Made by a program: the position numbers and the translations under genes. From a bacterium (GTDB taxonomy: Bacteria > Electryoneota > Electryoneia > Electryoneales > Electryoneaceae), in NCBI GenBank assembly GCA_020444425.1, contig JAHLLB010000004.1, positions 1-64,000 on the forward strand: DNA of 64,000 nt. The letters are read 5' to 3'. Numbering within the stretch: the first letter of the stretch is position 1; each line of letters opens with the position of its first letter. The notes under the pieces were generated by a model. It had not been told where the DNA came from and made no database searches. It worked only from the letters and a program-made list of their open reading frames with translations. Positions 32,701-40,258 of this stretch are shown here, in pieces.

Positions 32701-34872
32701 ATGTATCGCTTGACATTCCTGCTCACCCTGCTGGCTTTGGTCGTTGTGTTGTCGGCCCCCGTCGCAGCGCAACCGGCTCCCGTCCCCCTTACCGCGCAAC
32801 GTGTCGCGGACGATTCCGGCTTGACCTTGCCGGTCGATGACGAATCCCCATTGTTGGACGCGCCGCCCACAGCAGCCAATTTCATTCAGATCGAACCGTT
32901 CGATGGTCAACCCTCGCGCTTCCCGACCCGCGTCTGGCTGCGGTACGACAGTGACAACCTGTACGTGCTCTTCGTTTGCGACGATCCCGATCCAGACAGT
33001 ATCGCGCACCTCGTGCAGCGGCGTGACCGATCCTCCCGCAGCGACTTCGTCACCTTCGGCGTCAGTCCGTTCGGCGATGCCAAGAGCGGGTACTGGTTCC
33101 GGGTTACGGCGGGCAACGTGCAGACCGACGCGACCATGACCAACGTGAACAGCAGTGACAGCAACTGGGACGGTGTCTGGACCTCATCCGTCGTAAGAAC
33201 CGATACCGGCTGGCAGGCATTGCTGGAGATTCCGTTTGCCACGTTCCGGCACAGTGATCCGGAGCGGAAGCCATGGACCGCTGTCTTCGAACGGTTTGTC
33301 TACCGGACACAGGAATGGTCCACCTGGCCGGCGTTCGACCGGCGTGCGCAAATCCGCATTGACGGATTTCTGCCGGTCACCGGCCTGAGCGGTATTCCCG
33401 GCTCTTCGCACATCGAGCTAATCCCGCACGCCGTCGCACGCTGGGATGATTCCCCCGGCGACGAGTGGCGGTCGGAAAACGACTGGGACAACGTCGGGAT
33501 CACGGGTAAAGTCGTGCTCAACCCGTCGTGGTCGATGGACGCCACCTACCAGCCCGATTTCGCGCAGGTGGACGTTGACGATATCGTGATCAACCTCTCC
33601 GACTACCCGGTCTTCCTGTCAGAGAAACGCCCGTTCTTTCTCGAAGGGCTCGACCTGTTCCAGCAACAGCCGATTCAACTGGTGTACACCCGCCGCATCG
33701 CCGACCCGGTGTACGGTGTCCGTGTCACGGGCCAGGAACCGACTGTTCGCGCCAGCGGCTTGTACGCCAGCAACCTCAACGAGGACGGACAGCGCGAAGA
33801 TGATTTCGCCGCGCGGGCGTTGTGGAGCATCTCCGGCCGCAACACGCTCGGCGGCACGATCACCCATCAGCATATGGACGGCGAGAACGTGTCGGCGGCC
33901 TCGTTCGACGCCACCCTGCGTTGGGGGAAACGTAACGAGACGGTCCTGATCGGCGCGGTGTCGGATGTGCCAGGCTGGAACGAGCAGCCGGTCAGCGTGG
34001 AGAGTGAAACGTTCATCGAGGGGCCGTGGCGGCTGGAGATGAACTACGAGGCCGGTTTCCGCGGGCGCGATTTCATGATCAACCACCTCGGCTGGGGACG
34101 CTATTCCGACCAGATCTGGAACTGGGCACGCCTGCAGCGGCGTTGGTTCCCAAAGGATAGCGCGATCGAGAGCTACCGCTTCTACCTCAACCTGTACCAG
34201 GAATCGCACCAGGACACGCGTTACGGCTTCGGCAACGCAACCCTCGGCTACGCCACCCACCTGCGCAACACGTGGGGCTGGGGTGTGTTCGGCTACTACG
34301 GCGGCACGGTCCGGCGCAACTATCTCGACGAGGACGAAACCACCGACCGCATGATCCTGACCGACAACTTCGGCGACTATGTCACCGAACGCTACGACTC
34401 CTGGTCCTACAACGCCTGGATCGAATCCGATTACCGTAAACCGTTGCGCGGCTACATCGAAACCGCGCACCAGAGCCTGCGTGACGGGCAACGCGTTTAC
34501 GTCAACCCGGACCTCTACCTCACCCCGCGCAACAACCTCACCTTCAGCGTCGCGATGCGCTGGTCGCACGTGTGGCAGGTGTACGACATCGCGGACGGGT
34601 CCGAAACCGACTTCCGCGTCTGGCGCTTCGGCGTCGACTGGTCACCGGTGCTGAACACCTCCATCCGCGGCACGCTGCAGTACGTTGACAATTCCGACGA
34701 TGACGACCAGCAACTGCTGGCGAACGTCGTCTTTGCCTGGAACTGGCACCCGGGAAGCTGGTTCTACGTGGTCTATGGCGAGAACCGGGACGAGTCCGAC
34801 GTGTTCAACGCCCGCCCCGGCGACCGTACCATCCGCCTTAAAGCGACGTGGTTTGTGACGTCGGCGTTGTGA
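32701..34872 (+). CDS. Outer-membrane protein with CBM9-like N-terminus and DUF5916 barrel
   Basis: A 723-residue protein. The signal peptide starts at the ATG at 32701 ('LTFLLTLLALVVVLSAPVAAQ'). Residues about 40-215 form a carbohydrate-binding-family-9-like sandwich ('PTRVWLRYDSDNLYVLFVCDDPD', 'GWQALLEIPFATFR'). The rest matches the DUF5916 pattern: 'LNPSWSMDATYQPDFAQVDVDD', 'LSEKRPFFLEGLDLF' and 'LVYTRRIADP', followed by many amphipathic strands rich in Trp and Tyr to the end. This fits an outer-membrane barrel. Family members are often near peptidases and surface hydrolases, but no direct function is established. It has no sorting tail, as expected for a barrel. Confidence 0.9.
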   Translation: MYRLTFLLTLLALVVVLSAPVAAQPAPVPLTAQRVADDSGLTLPVDDESPLLDAPPTAANFIQIEPFDGQPSRFPTRVWLRYDSDNLYVLFVCDDPDPDSIAHLVQRRDRSSRSDFVTFGVSPFGDAKSGYWFRVTAGNVQTDATMTNVNSSDSNWDGVWTSSVVRTDTGWQALLEIPFATFRHSDPERKPWTAVFERFVYRTQEWSTWPAFDRRAQIRIDGFLPVTGLSGIPGSSHIELIPHAVARWDDSPGDEWRSENDWDNVGITGKVVLNPSWSMDATYQPDFAQVDVDDIVINLSDYPVFLSEKRPFFLEGLDLFQQQPIQLVYTRRIADPVYGVRVTGQEPTVRASGLYASNLNEDGQREDDFAARALWSISGRNTLGGTITHQHMDGENVSAASFDATLRWGKRNETVLIGAVSDVPGWNEQPVSVESETFIEGPWRLEMNYEAGFRGRDFMINHLGWGRYSDQIWNWARLQRRWFPKDSAIESYRFYLNLYQESHQDTRYGFGNATLGYATHLRNTWGWGVFGYYGGTVRRNYLDEDETTDRMILTDNFGDYVTERYDSWSYNAWIESDYRKPLRGYIETAHQSLRDGQRVYVNPDLYLTPRNNLTFSVAMRWSHVWQVYDIADGSETDFRVWRFGVDWSPVLNTSIRGTLQYVDNSDDDDQQLLANVVFAWNWHPGSWFYVVYGENRDESDVFNARPGDRTIRLKATWFVTSAL

Positions 34873-35204
34873 GAGCTGGCCCTGTCAACTCGTGACCCGG
34901 GATTCGTTTCCACAGACTCCAGTCCATGCCGGGCTGTTACCGATCACCGAGTACCGGCTACCGTTTACCGTCGTTCCACACCACTCCCGGAGTCAGAGTC
35001 GGAAATCAGCAGGCCGGAAAAGTTCGTCGTTACGCAGATTTCGCCGTATATTCGTTTAAACTAACTTTCCCCCAGCCACCGCGCAGATATCCACGCCCCC
35101 CACGACGCGTCCGCCATCGAACCGGACACCAGCCACGCGTACCCGGATCCGGCTCGTGCATATACAGGAGACCTTCATTCCCCCCACATGGAAAGGAGTA
35201 ACTC
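34873..35204. other. Intergenic region with decayed heptamer array
   Basis: Near 34937-34971 units such as TACCGAT, CACCGAG, TACCGGC and TACCGTT follow each other, a decayed 7-base array after the upstream gene. The rest holds the leader of the next gene, including AT-rich 35040-35070. No gene is supported. Confidence 0.45.
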
Positions 35205-35678
35205 ATGGATGCGACGACAAACGGACTGCACCGGCATGACCTGTTTGCCCGACTCAACGTGGATGAAATCAAGCAACTCGACAAATTCAGCCACATCGTC
35301 GACTACGCCAAAGGCGATTCCGTCTTCAAACTGCAGGACAAGTGCTCGCACATTTACATGCTGATGGAAGGCACGGTTCACCTGATGCTGCCCGACCGTG
35401 GCCAGGAACTCAACCTCGCCTTCGCACGGGTGATCCGGAACGAGATCTTCGGTCTGTCGGCGTTGATGAACCATTCCCAATACACGGCGGAGGCGCGCTG
35501 TATCTCCGGCTGCCGGGTGATGGCGATCGAGGCGAAACCGCTGCTGCAACTGCTCGAGGAAAACAAAACCGTCGGCTTCGACATCGTCAGCGCCGTCTCA
35601 CGCATCTACTACCACCGCTACCTGCAGATGCTGACCAAACTGCAGGACATTGTGTCGCAGGTGACCGTGCTGCCGTAG
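35205..35678 (+). CDS. Stand-alone cyclic-nucleotide-binding-domain protein
   Basis: A 157-residue protein that is almost entirely one Crp/Fnr-type effector domain: 'DKFSHIVDYAKGDSVFKLQDKCSHIYMLMEGTVHL', a beta-roll core with 'RNEIFGLSALMNHSQYTAEARC', then the long C helix. There is no DNA-binding helix-turn-helix after it. Phosphate-binding-cassette residues for cAMP (GE...RA) are only partly matched ('FGLSAL...YTAEARC'), so the ligand is uncertain. It may act by protein contact. The ATG at 35205 has a strong AAAGGAG site. Confidence 0.88.
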   Translation: MDATTNGLHRHDLFARLNVDEIKQLDKFSHIVDYAKGDSVFKLQDKCSHIYMLMEGTVHLMLPDRGQELNLAFARVIRNEIFGLSALMNHSQYTAEARCISGCRVMAIEAKPLLQLLEENKTVGFDIVSAVSRIYYHRYLQMLTKLQDIVSQVTVLP

Positions 35679-35695
35679 TCCGCTGATAGTCATAC

Positions 35696-35722
35696 AAAAA
35701 CGGGGAGCCGAGGGCTCCCCGC
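35696..35722. terminator. Terminator between convergent genes
   Basis: CGGGGAGCC and GGCTCCCCG around a 3-base loop. On the minus strand it is followed by TTTTTG, which fits termination of the etfBA transcript; it may also stop the plus-strand gene. Confidence 0.8.
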
Positions 35723-35757
35723 TTATCCCACATCTCGAGTCTGGTGTCTGTTGCTTT

Positions 35758-35791
35758 TGACTCACAACTCACAACTCAGAACTCAGAACTA
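35758..35791. repeat. Short heptanucleotide array next to etfA stop
   Basis: Four copies of CTCACAA/CTCAGAA lie within 10 bases of the minus-strand etfA stop codon. Confidence 0.75.
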
Positions 35792-35798
35792 TCTTTCC

Positions 35799-36752
35799 CT
35801 ACTTCTTCAGCTCGGCGTTCAGGGCCGGCAGAACTTCCATCGCATCGCCGACGAGGCCGTAGTCCGCGACCTTGAAGATCGGGGCGTCCTTGTCCTTGTT
35901 GATCGCGACGATGGTCTTGGAGGTCGTCATGCCCGCGAGGTGCTGAATCGCGCCGGAAATTCCGACAGCGATGTACAGCGTCGGCGAGACGACCTTACCT
36001 GTCTGGCCAACCTGTTCGGCGTGCGGACGCCAACCGGAGTCGACCACCGCACGGCTGGCCGCGACCGCCGCGCCCAACGTCTCCGCCAGATCCTCAACCA
36101 GCTTGAAGTTTTCCGGCTCCTTCAGGCCACGTCCGCCACCGACGATGCGGTCGGCTTCGGCGACATCGATCTTCTCGCCACCGGCCTTGCGCGTCTCAAC
36201 CACTTTCGCCTTCGCGGAATAGTCGAGACTGAGGTCGACACGTGCGCCCGCGCCGGCGTCGGCGACAGCGTCGAACGTGTTCGGACGGGTCGAGACGACC
36301 ATCGGCAACGTATTCGCCTTCACCGAACGGTACACCTTGCCGGCGTATTCCGGACGGATCGCCGCAACAGTTCCGCCCTCGCCGGTCAAGCCGGTGACAT
36401 CCTCGATCAGGCCGGCGTCCAGCTTCACCGCAACGCGCGGGGCTAGTTCACGGCCACGGGTCGTCGCCGGAATCAGGCACACCGTCGCGCTCGCCTGCGC
36501 CGCGGCGTCCGCAACGGCGGTGAGGTGCGCTTCCGGCACGTAGTTTTCATGATCGGCGCTGTCGGCGACGTAAATCGTCTCCGCGCCGTGGTTCTTGATC
36601 GCGTCGATGTGGGCGTCCAGGCCCGAGCCGACGACAACGGCGTTCAGGCTGCCGCCCAACGCACCGGCGAGCTTCTTCCCTTCGCTCAGGGCTTCAAGGG
36701 AGGCCTTCTTCAGGCTGCCGCCGGACACTTCACAGTAAACGAGTACACTCAT
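35799..36752 (-). CDS. etfA: Electron transfer flavoprotein alpha subunit
   Basis: Forms the FAD/AMP-containing ETF heterodimer with EtfB, moving electrons from acyl-CoA and other dehydrogenases. The product has 317 residues. The FAD-binding C-terminal domain is clear: 'ADRIVGGGRGLKEPENFKLVEDLAETLGAAVAASRAVVDSGW', 'QVGQTGKVVSPTLYIAVGISGAIQHLAGM' and 'IVAINKDKDAPIFKVADYGLVGD'. The start at 36752 has GGGAG upstream. It lies 17 bases after etfB in the same operon. No partner dehydrogenase is adjacent. Confidence 0.97.
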   Translation of the reverse strand: MSVLVYCEVSGGSLKKASLEALSEGKKLAGALGGSLNAVVVGSGLDAHIDAIKNHGAETIYVADSADHENYVPEAHLTAVADAAAQASATVCLIPATTRGRELAPRVAVKLDAGLIEDVTGLTGEGGTVAAIRPEYAGKVYRSVKANTLPMVVSTRPNTFDAVADAGAGARVDLSLDYSAKAKVVETRKAGGEKIDVAEADRIVGGGRGLKEPENFKLVEDLAETLGAAVAASRAVVDSGWRPHAEQVGQTGKVVSPTLYIAVGISGAIQHLAGMTTSKTIVAINKDKDAPIFKVADYGLVGDAMEVLPALNAELKK

Positions 36753-36769
36753 GGCGTTGCTCCCCGATT

Positions 36770-37519
36770 TTATTCGATGACCTTGGCTTCTTCACGCAGC
36801 AAACGAACGAGCTCGGGCACCGCCTCGACACCCTCGCCGACGATCTTCCCGGCCGGACGCTCCGGCGGATAGTCCATCGTCGTGGTCGCCGTGCGGATGT
36901 CGCCAGCTTCGGCGTCCACCGTCTCGATCTGCTTCTTCTTCGCCATCATGATGCCCTTGAGCTTCGGATAGCGGGGCTCATTCAAGCCCTTCTGCGCGGT
37001 GATAACGCACGGCATCGACGCCTCGAGCACCTCGCTGCCGCCCTCGATGTTGCGTTCGGCGGTCAACGTGCCGTCACCAACCTCCAGCTTGTTCACCTCG
37101 GTGACACACGGCAGTTCGAGCAGCGACGCGACCATCGGGCCGATCGCCGTCGAATCGTCGTCCGTCGTGCGATAACCGGTGAAGATCAGGTCGAAACCAC
37201 GATCCTTGATCGCGTTTGCAATCGCCTTGGCGCTGGCCAGCTGATCGTACTCGCCTTCACGTTTTACAAGCACCGCATTGTTCGCGCCCATGGCGACGAC
37301 TTTACGCAGAGCTTCCACCTGGTCATCTCCACCACAGGCCACGGCAGTCACTTCGCCACCGTGCTTCTCGACGAGCGCCAGCGCCTCTTCTGCGGCGTAT
37401 TCGTCGTACGGGTTCAGCACCCAGTTCAGGTCGCGCGTCTCGATCCCGCTTTTGTCTCCATTCAGCCGGATCATGGCGGCGGTGTCGGGCACGAGTTTCA
37501 CGAGCACCGCGATGTTCAT
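36770..37519 (-). CDS. etfB: Electron transfer flavoprotein beta subunit
   Basis: Beta subunit of ETF. The product has 249 residues. Matching segments are 'IAVLVKLVPDTA', 'WVLNPYDEYAAEEALAL', 'VTAVACGGDDQVEALRKVVAMGA', 'DLIFTGYRTTDDDSTAIGPMVASLLELPCVT' and 'AQKGLNEPRYPKLKGIMMAKKK'. The ATG at 37519 has GGAGGG upstream. First gene of the etfBA operon. Whether this ETF is of the bifurcating type cannot be decided, because no FixCX- or Bcd-like genes are next to it. Confidence 0.97.
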   Translation of the reverse strand: MNIAVLVKLVPDTAAMIRLNGDKSGIETRDLNWVLNPYDEYAAEEALALVEKHGGEVTAVACGGDDQVEALRKVVAMGANNAVLVKREGEYDQLASAKAIANAIKDRGFDLIFTGYRTTDDDSTAIGPMVASLLELPCVTEVNKLEVGDGTLTAERNIEGGSEVLEASMPCVITAQKGLNEPRYPKLKGIMMAKKKQIETVDAEAGDIRTATTTMDYPPERPAGKIVGEGVEAVPELVRLLREEAKVIE

Positions 37520-37791
37520 GCTCCCTCCGTGTCGTTTCTGATGAAAAATCTCTCATCTCTGGAATGGCTCGAAATATAGGGCGGGTAAACATTTTCCGCC
37601 ACCAGAGAGGAACCGCTCCGCGCCGGGAGAGACGGGGCAAGACACATCCGGAGCAGGCATCAAGGATTATCCCTGGCGATCCAGGGTTTGTCAACTATCT
37701 CATAAAGGGCATGTTCAGGTGAAGGCTTCAGGTACTTGTCTTGCGTTTCGGGAGGTCTTTTTCCGTTTCTTCCGTGAATTCCGCGGTTCTA
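37520..37791. other. Intergenic region
   Basis: Holds the etfBA promoter region and, near 37673-37700, a fragment CTGGCGATCCAGGGTTTGTC that is nearly the same as the text at 9401-9421 after the long inverted repeat there. This is a remnant of the dispersed element. Confidence 0.5.
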
Positions 37792-39051
37792 TCAGTCCGT
37801 TCCGTCCGGCGGCGTGTCCTCGACAATCCCGGACGCCTCCACCTTCGGCAGCAGCTCACGCCATGAAACCGGAATCTGACGCCCGCTCGCGAATTCTTCT
37901 TCAAACGCCTGGCTCAAGGCAAAAGCACGATCATCCTCGGTCTCGAAGTGACGCTCCGGCCACTGGCGGTGCATCAGGTGCAGCAGCCCGGCATGCCCGG
38001 ACAACGCCGTCAGCAACGGTTCCGGCGCGTGACGGCTGAGCGTCTTCGGCGAAACCGGGAAGTGCGCCGCGAGCAGTTCGTCCGACGGTTTCTCCGGTGC
38101 CGCACCCCCCGGGAACTGCCACGCACGCGCGCACGACACCGGACGGGACTCGTCACGGTAGTCGTGACCTGCTGCTAATCCCGACTTGCCAGCAAGTCGG
38201 GGCACACTGATCGCTTCCGAGTCCGTTGCAAACAAAACCGGCTGCAAACCGAGCAGACGCTTCGTGTTCGCCGTATCGCCGAGCAGGTGCGTCAGCACGA
38301 CCTCCGTCGCGCCCCAGCCGCAGCCCATGCCCAAGCCGAGCAACGAGGTCACCACGCCCGCGCCTGTTTTCGCACCGGCGACGGTGTTCGCATTCGCGAA
38401 GCCGAGCGTGTCCGCACACTGCACGCTGATCGTGTCCACCGGAATCGCGTATTCGTTGACCAGCAGCCGCACCCACGCCGCCAGCGAACGCGGCAGCCGT
38501 GAGCCGGCAAGCGGATCAGCCCAGCCGGTGGAATCCACCAGCCGCCAACGTACCTGCCCGTCATGGGGCCGCAACGCTTCCAGCACAGCATCCACGACCA
38601 GCAGCACGTCATACTTCTTCGCCCGGGCGATGTCGATCAATGCGATTTCCGGGACCAATCCCTGCAGAACCGCCGTCCGGGCGGCTTGTGCCGCGTAACC
38701 CGGCGCCATCTCCAGCCCCTTGGGACGGAACCGCATGATCCCCGTTTGCGGCGACACCGGCACCTCAATCACCACGTTTTCAGCACTAGTCTTCGCCACA
38801 CGCGCGAGCCTGTCCGAGCGCGGGTCTTCGCGAACGATGATCGTCAGTTCATTATCCCCGCCACACCATTCTTCGATCACGGCAAGTTGCGGTTCGGGAC
38901 GCGCGTAAACCTCGGCACTGACCGGCATACCTGTTTTCGCCGACCAGTTGGCCAACGTGCGTAAAACCTGCTGTTGGGCGTCAACGGACAGCGGCGCACG
39001 CCCCCAGTTGCCTAGTGTCAGCGACAGTTCAGTGAGGTGTGATCTTTTCAT
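37792..39051 (-). CDS. Isopropylmalate-synthase-like protein lacking metal ligands
   Basis: A 419-residue protein of the HMGL-like/DRE-TIM superfamily (isopropylmalate, homocitrate and citramalate synthases). The best match is 'VDTISVQCADTLGFANANTVAGAKTGAGVVTSLLGLGMGCGWGATEVVLTHLL', aligning with the LeuA stretch 'SVHTHDDLGLAVGNSLAAV...NGIGERAGN'. The metal-binding HxH is QCA here, the Asn after 'ERAG' is Trp, and the N-terminal catalytic RDGEQ-type motif is absent ('LSLTLGNWGRAPL'). The barrel pattern is otherwise kept over its full length and the frame is open, so this looks like a pseudoenzyme rather than a decayed gene. leuD lies directly upstream. An in-frame hairpin repeat lies at 38177-38207. 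I chose ATG 39051; a GTG at 39087 lies inside a palindrome. Confidence 0.75.
   Translation of the reverse strand: MKRSHLTELSLTLGNWGRAPLSVDAQQQVLRTLANWSAKTGMPVSAEVYARPEPQLAVIEEWCGGDNELTIIVREDPRSDRLARVAKTSAENVVIEVPVSPQTGIMRFRPKGLEMAPGYAAQAARTAVLQGLVPEIALIDIARAKKYDVLLVVDAVLEALRPHDGQVRWRLVDSTGWADPLAGSRLPRSLAAWVRLLVNEYAIPVDTISVQCADTLGFANANTVAGAKTGAGVVTSLLGLGMGCGWGATEVVLTHLLGDTANTKRLLGLQPVLFATDSEAISVPRLAGKSGLAAGHDYRDESRPVSCARAWQFPGGAAPEKPSDELLAAHFPVSPKTLSRHAPEPLLTALSGHAGLLHLMHRQWPERHFETEDDRAFALSQAFEEEFASGRQIPVSWRELLPKVEASGIVEDTPPDGTD
38177..38207. repeat. Hairpin repeat inside a coding sequence
   Basis: Inverted repeat CCCGACTTGC-TG-GCAAGTCGGG with GTGTGCC and AT at its ends (minus strand). It is the same family as 437-471. 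It is translated in frame as 'SVPRLAGKSGLA' within the synthase-like protein. Confidence 0.75.
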
Positions 39052-39078
39052 GCAAACATCCGTTGGATCAGAGACATG

Positions 39079-39107
39079 ACGGGACACTTTCGCTGAAAGT
39101 GTCCCGT
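39079..39107. repeat. GGGACAC palindromic repeat
   Basis: ACGGGACACTTT and AAAGTGTCCCGT around CGCTG, between leuD and the synthase-like gene. This copy has one G fewer in the outer stem and one C fewer on the other arm, a paired change. Confidence 0.75.
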
Positions 39108-39142
39108 CAAATTGCGAATTGCAAGCACGAACACTCGCAGGA

Positions 39143-39658
39143 CTACGCCTTCACTTTCCCTTCCTTGATCAGGCGTTCACGCGTGTACGGAATCAACCCG
39201 CCGGCGTCCATGATGCCGAAGACGAAGTCGCTGAACGGCGGAAACTTGAGCTCGCCTTTCGCGCCACGGATCACACCCGCTTCGAAATCGACTTCGATTT
39301 CGTCACCGTGCTCGAACATGTCCTGCGCGTCCTTGGAGGTGATCAGCGGCAGGCCGGTGTTGACACCGTTGCGGAAGTAAATCCGGCTGAAGGTCGGGGC
39401 GATGATCGCGCCGACACCCTTGACCTTGAGACACACCGCCGCCTGTTCACGGCTCGAACCGCAACCGAAGTTCTTGCCCGCGATGATCACGTCACCCGGC
39501 TGCACCTTCGACGCGAACTCGGCATCAAGGTCTTCCATCGCGTGTTCGCCCATCTCCTGCGGATCGTTCACCGTGTACGTGTACTTGCCGGGAAAAATGA
39601 CGTCGGTGTTGACATCGTCGCCGTACTTCCAGACACGTCCCTTGATCTTCGTTTCCAT
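39143..39658 (-). CDS. leuD: 3-isopropylmalate dehydratase small subunit (LeuD/HacB type)
   Basis: Small (swivelling) subunit of an aconitase-family dehydratase in leucine, or possibly homoaconitate, metabolism. It has 171 residues, typical of the short archaeal-type LeuD. 'GRVWKYGDDVNTDVIFPGKY', 'GDVIIAGKNFGCGSSREQAA', 'IIAPTFSRIYFRNGVNTGLPLI' and the end 'GLIPYTRERLIKEG' are characteristic. The ATG at 39658 has GGGAG upstream. No large subunit (leuC) is in this window on either side, which is unusual. The synthase-like pseudoenzyme is 91 bases downstream. Confidence 0.94.
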   Translation of the reverse strand: METKIKGRVWKYGDDVNTDVIFPGKYTYTVNDPQEMGEHAMEDLDAEFASKVQPGDVIIAGKNFGCGSSREQAAVCLKVKGVGAIIAPTFSRIYFRNGVNTGLPLITSKDAQDMFEHGDEIEVDFEAGVIRGAKGELKFPPFSDFVFGIMDAGGLIPYTRERLIKEGKVKA

Positions 39659-40258
39659 CGCACTACTCCCGCGCAACCGTCGCCGACGCCGGCAACGTAT
39701 GAAAGGCAAAATCGACTGGTGAATTGGATGGTAACCAGGCGGCGTGGATCGTGTCAACCAGCGTCACCCAACGGAGACCACCGAGCGGCTGTTTGCGTGA
39801 CGCCTGCGGGGTATCGTTACAGACGACGGCCACCGAGTCATCCTGAAACCGAGTCCGTTTGCGGTTGAAGGAGATCCAGATTATCAACAGGTCAAGGCAG
39901 ATCCAGGCCCCTCCATTTTCTAAGCCGGACCTTCCTCACTTCTCTTCGTTCCGTTCGGAATGACGTGCTGACGAACCGGTTGCCGTCATCAACCTTGCAG
40001 CCCCTCAACGTGCCCTCACTCCAGAGGAGAGCAGGAGAGATGATCAACCGGGTTTTCAGCCAGCACCTGCGCCGGATCGCTGGTAGTTCGCCCGCGGGAC
40101 ATGTATACTCAATGACGGCTGAAAAACGAAATTTCCCTGAAGCCGCGACCACCCGAACCGGGGGTGCACCTTCAGGGAAGCCGGGTGCCCGAAACATTGC
40201 ACCCGTCCGGGGGGAATACGGCCCGAAATTCCGGGCCAGACACCAAGGAGCGTGTGAG
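39659..40258. other. Intergenic region with dispersed repeat and structured leader
   Basis: About 600 bases between divergent genes. 39870-39964 is a copy of the long inverted-repeat element. Close to the next gene, GGCCCG-AAATTC-CGGGCC (40220-40237) forms a hairpin a few bases before the AAGGAG site at 40244. Another, GGGTGCACC...GGGTGC, lies near 40163-40188. No gene is supported. Confidence 0.5.
39870..39964. repeat. Dispersed inverted repeat (GGAGATCCAG...CGGAATGAC)
   Basis: Third relative of the element at 9289-9395 and 22999-23142, sharing GAGATCCAGATTATC, TAAGCCGGACCTTC and the TCGGAATGACGTGCT end. Confidence 0.65.

Noticed and set aside
35205-35678. Cyclic-nucleotide-binding protein as a full Crp/Fnr transcription regulator
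   Set aside because: The reading frame ends after the effector-domain C helix; no helix-turn-helix follows in any frame.
37792-39087. The synthase-like gene as a decayed pseudogene
   Set aside because: The frame is open over 419 codons, barrel-type sequence patterns persist to the end, and substitutions are confined to ligand positions. A pseudoenzyme fits better than decay.
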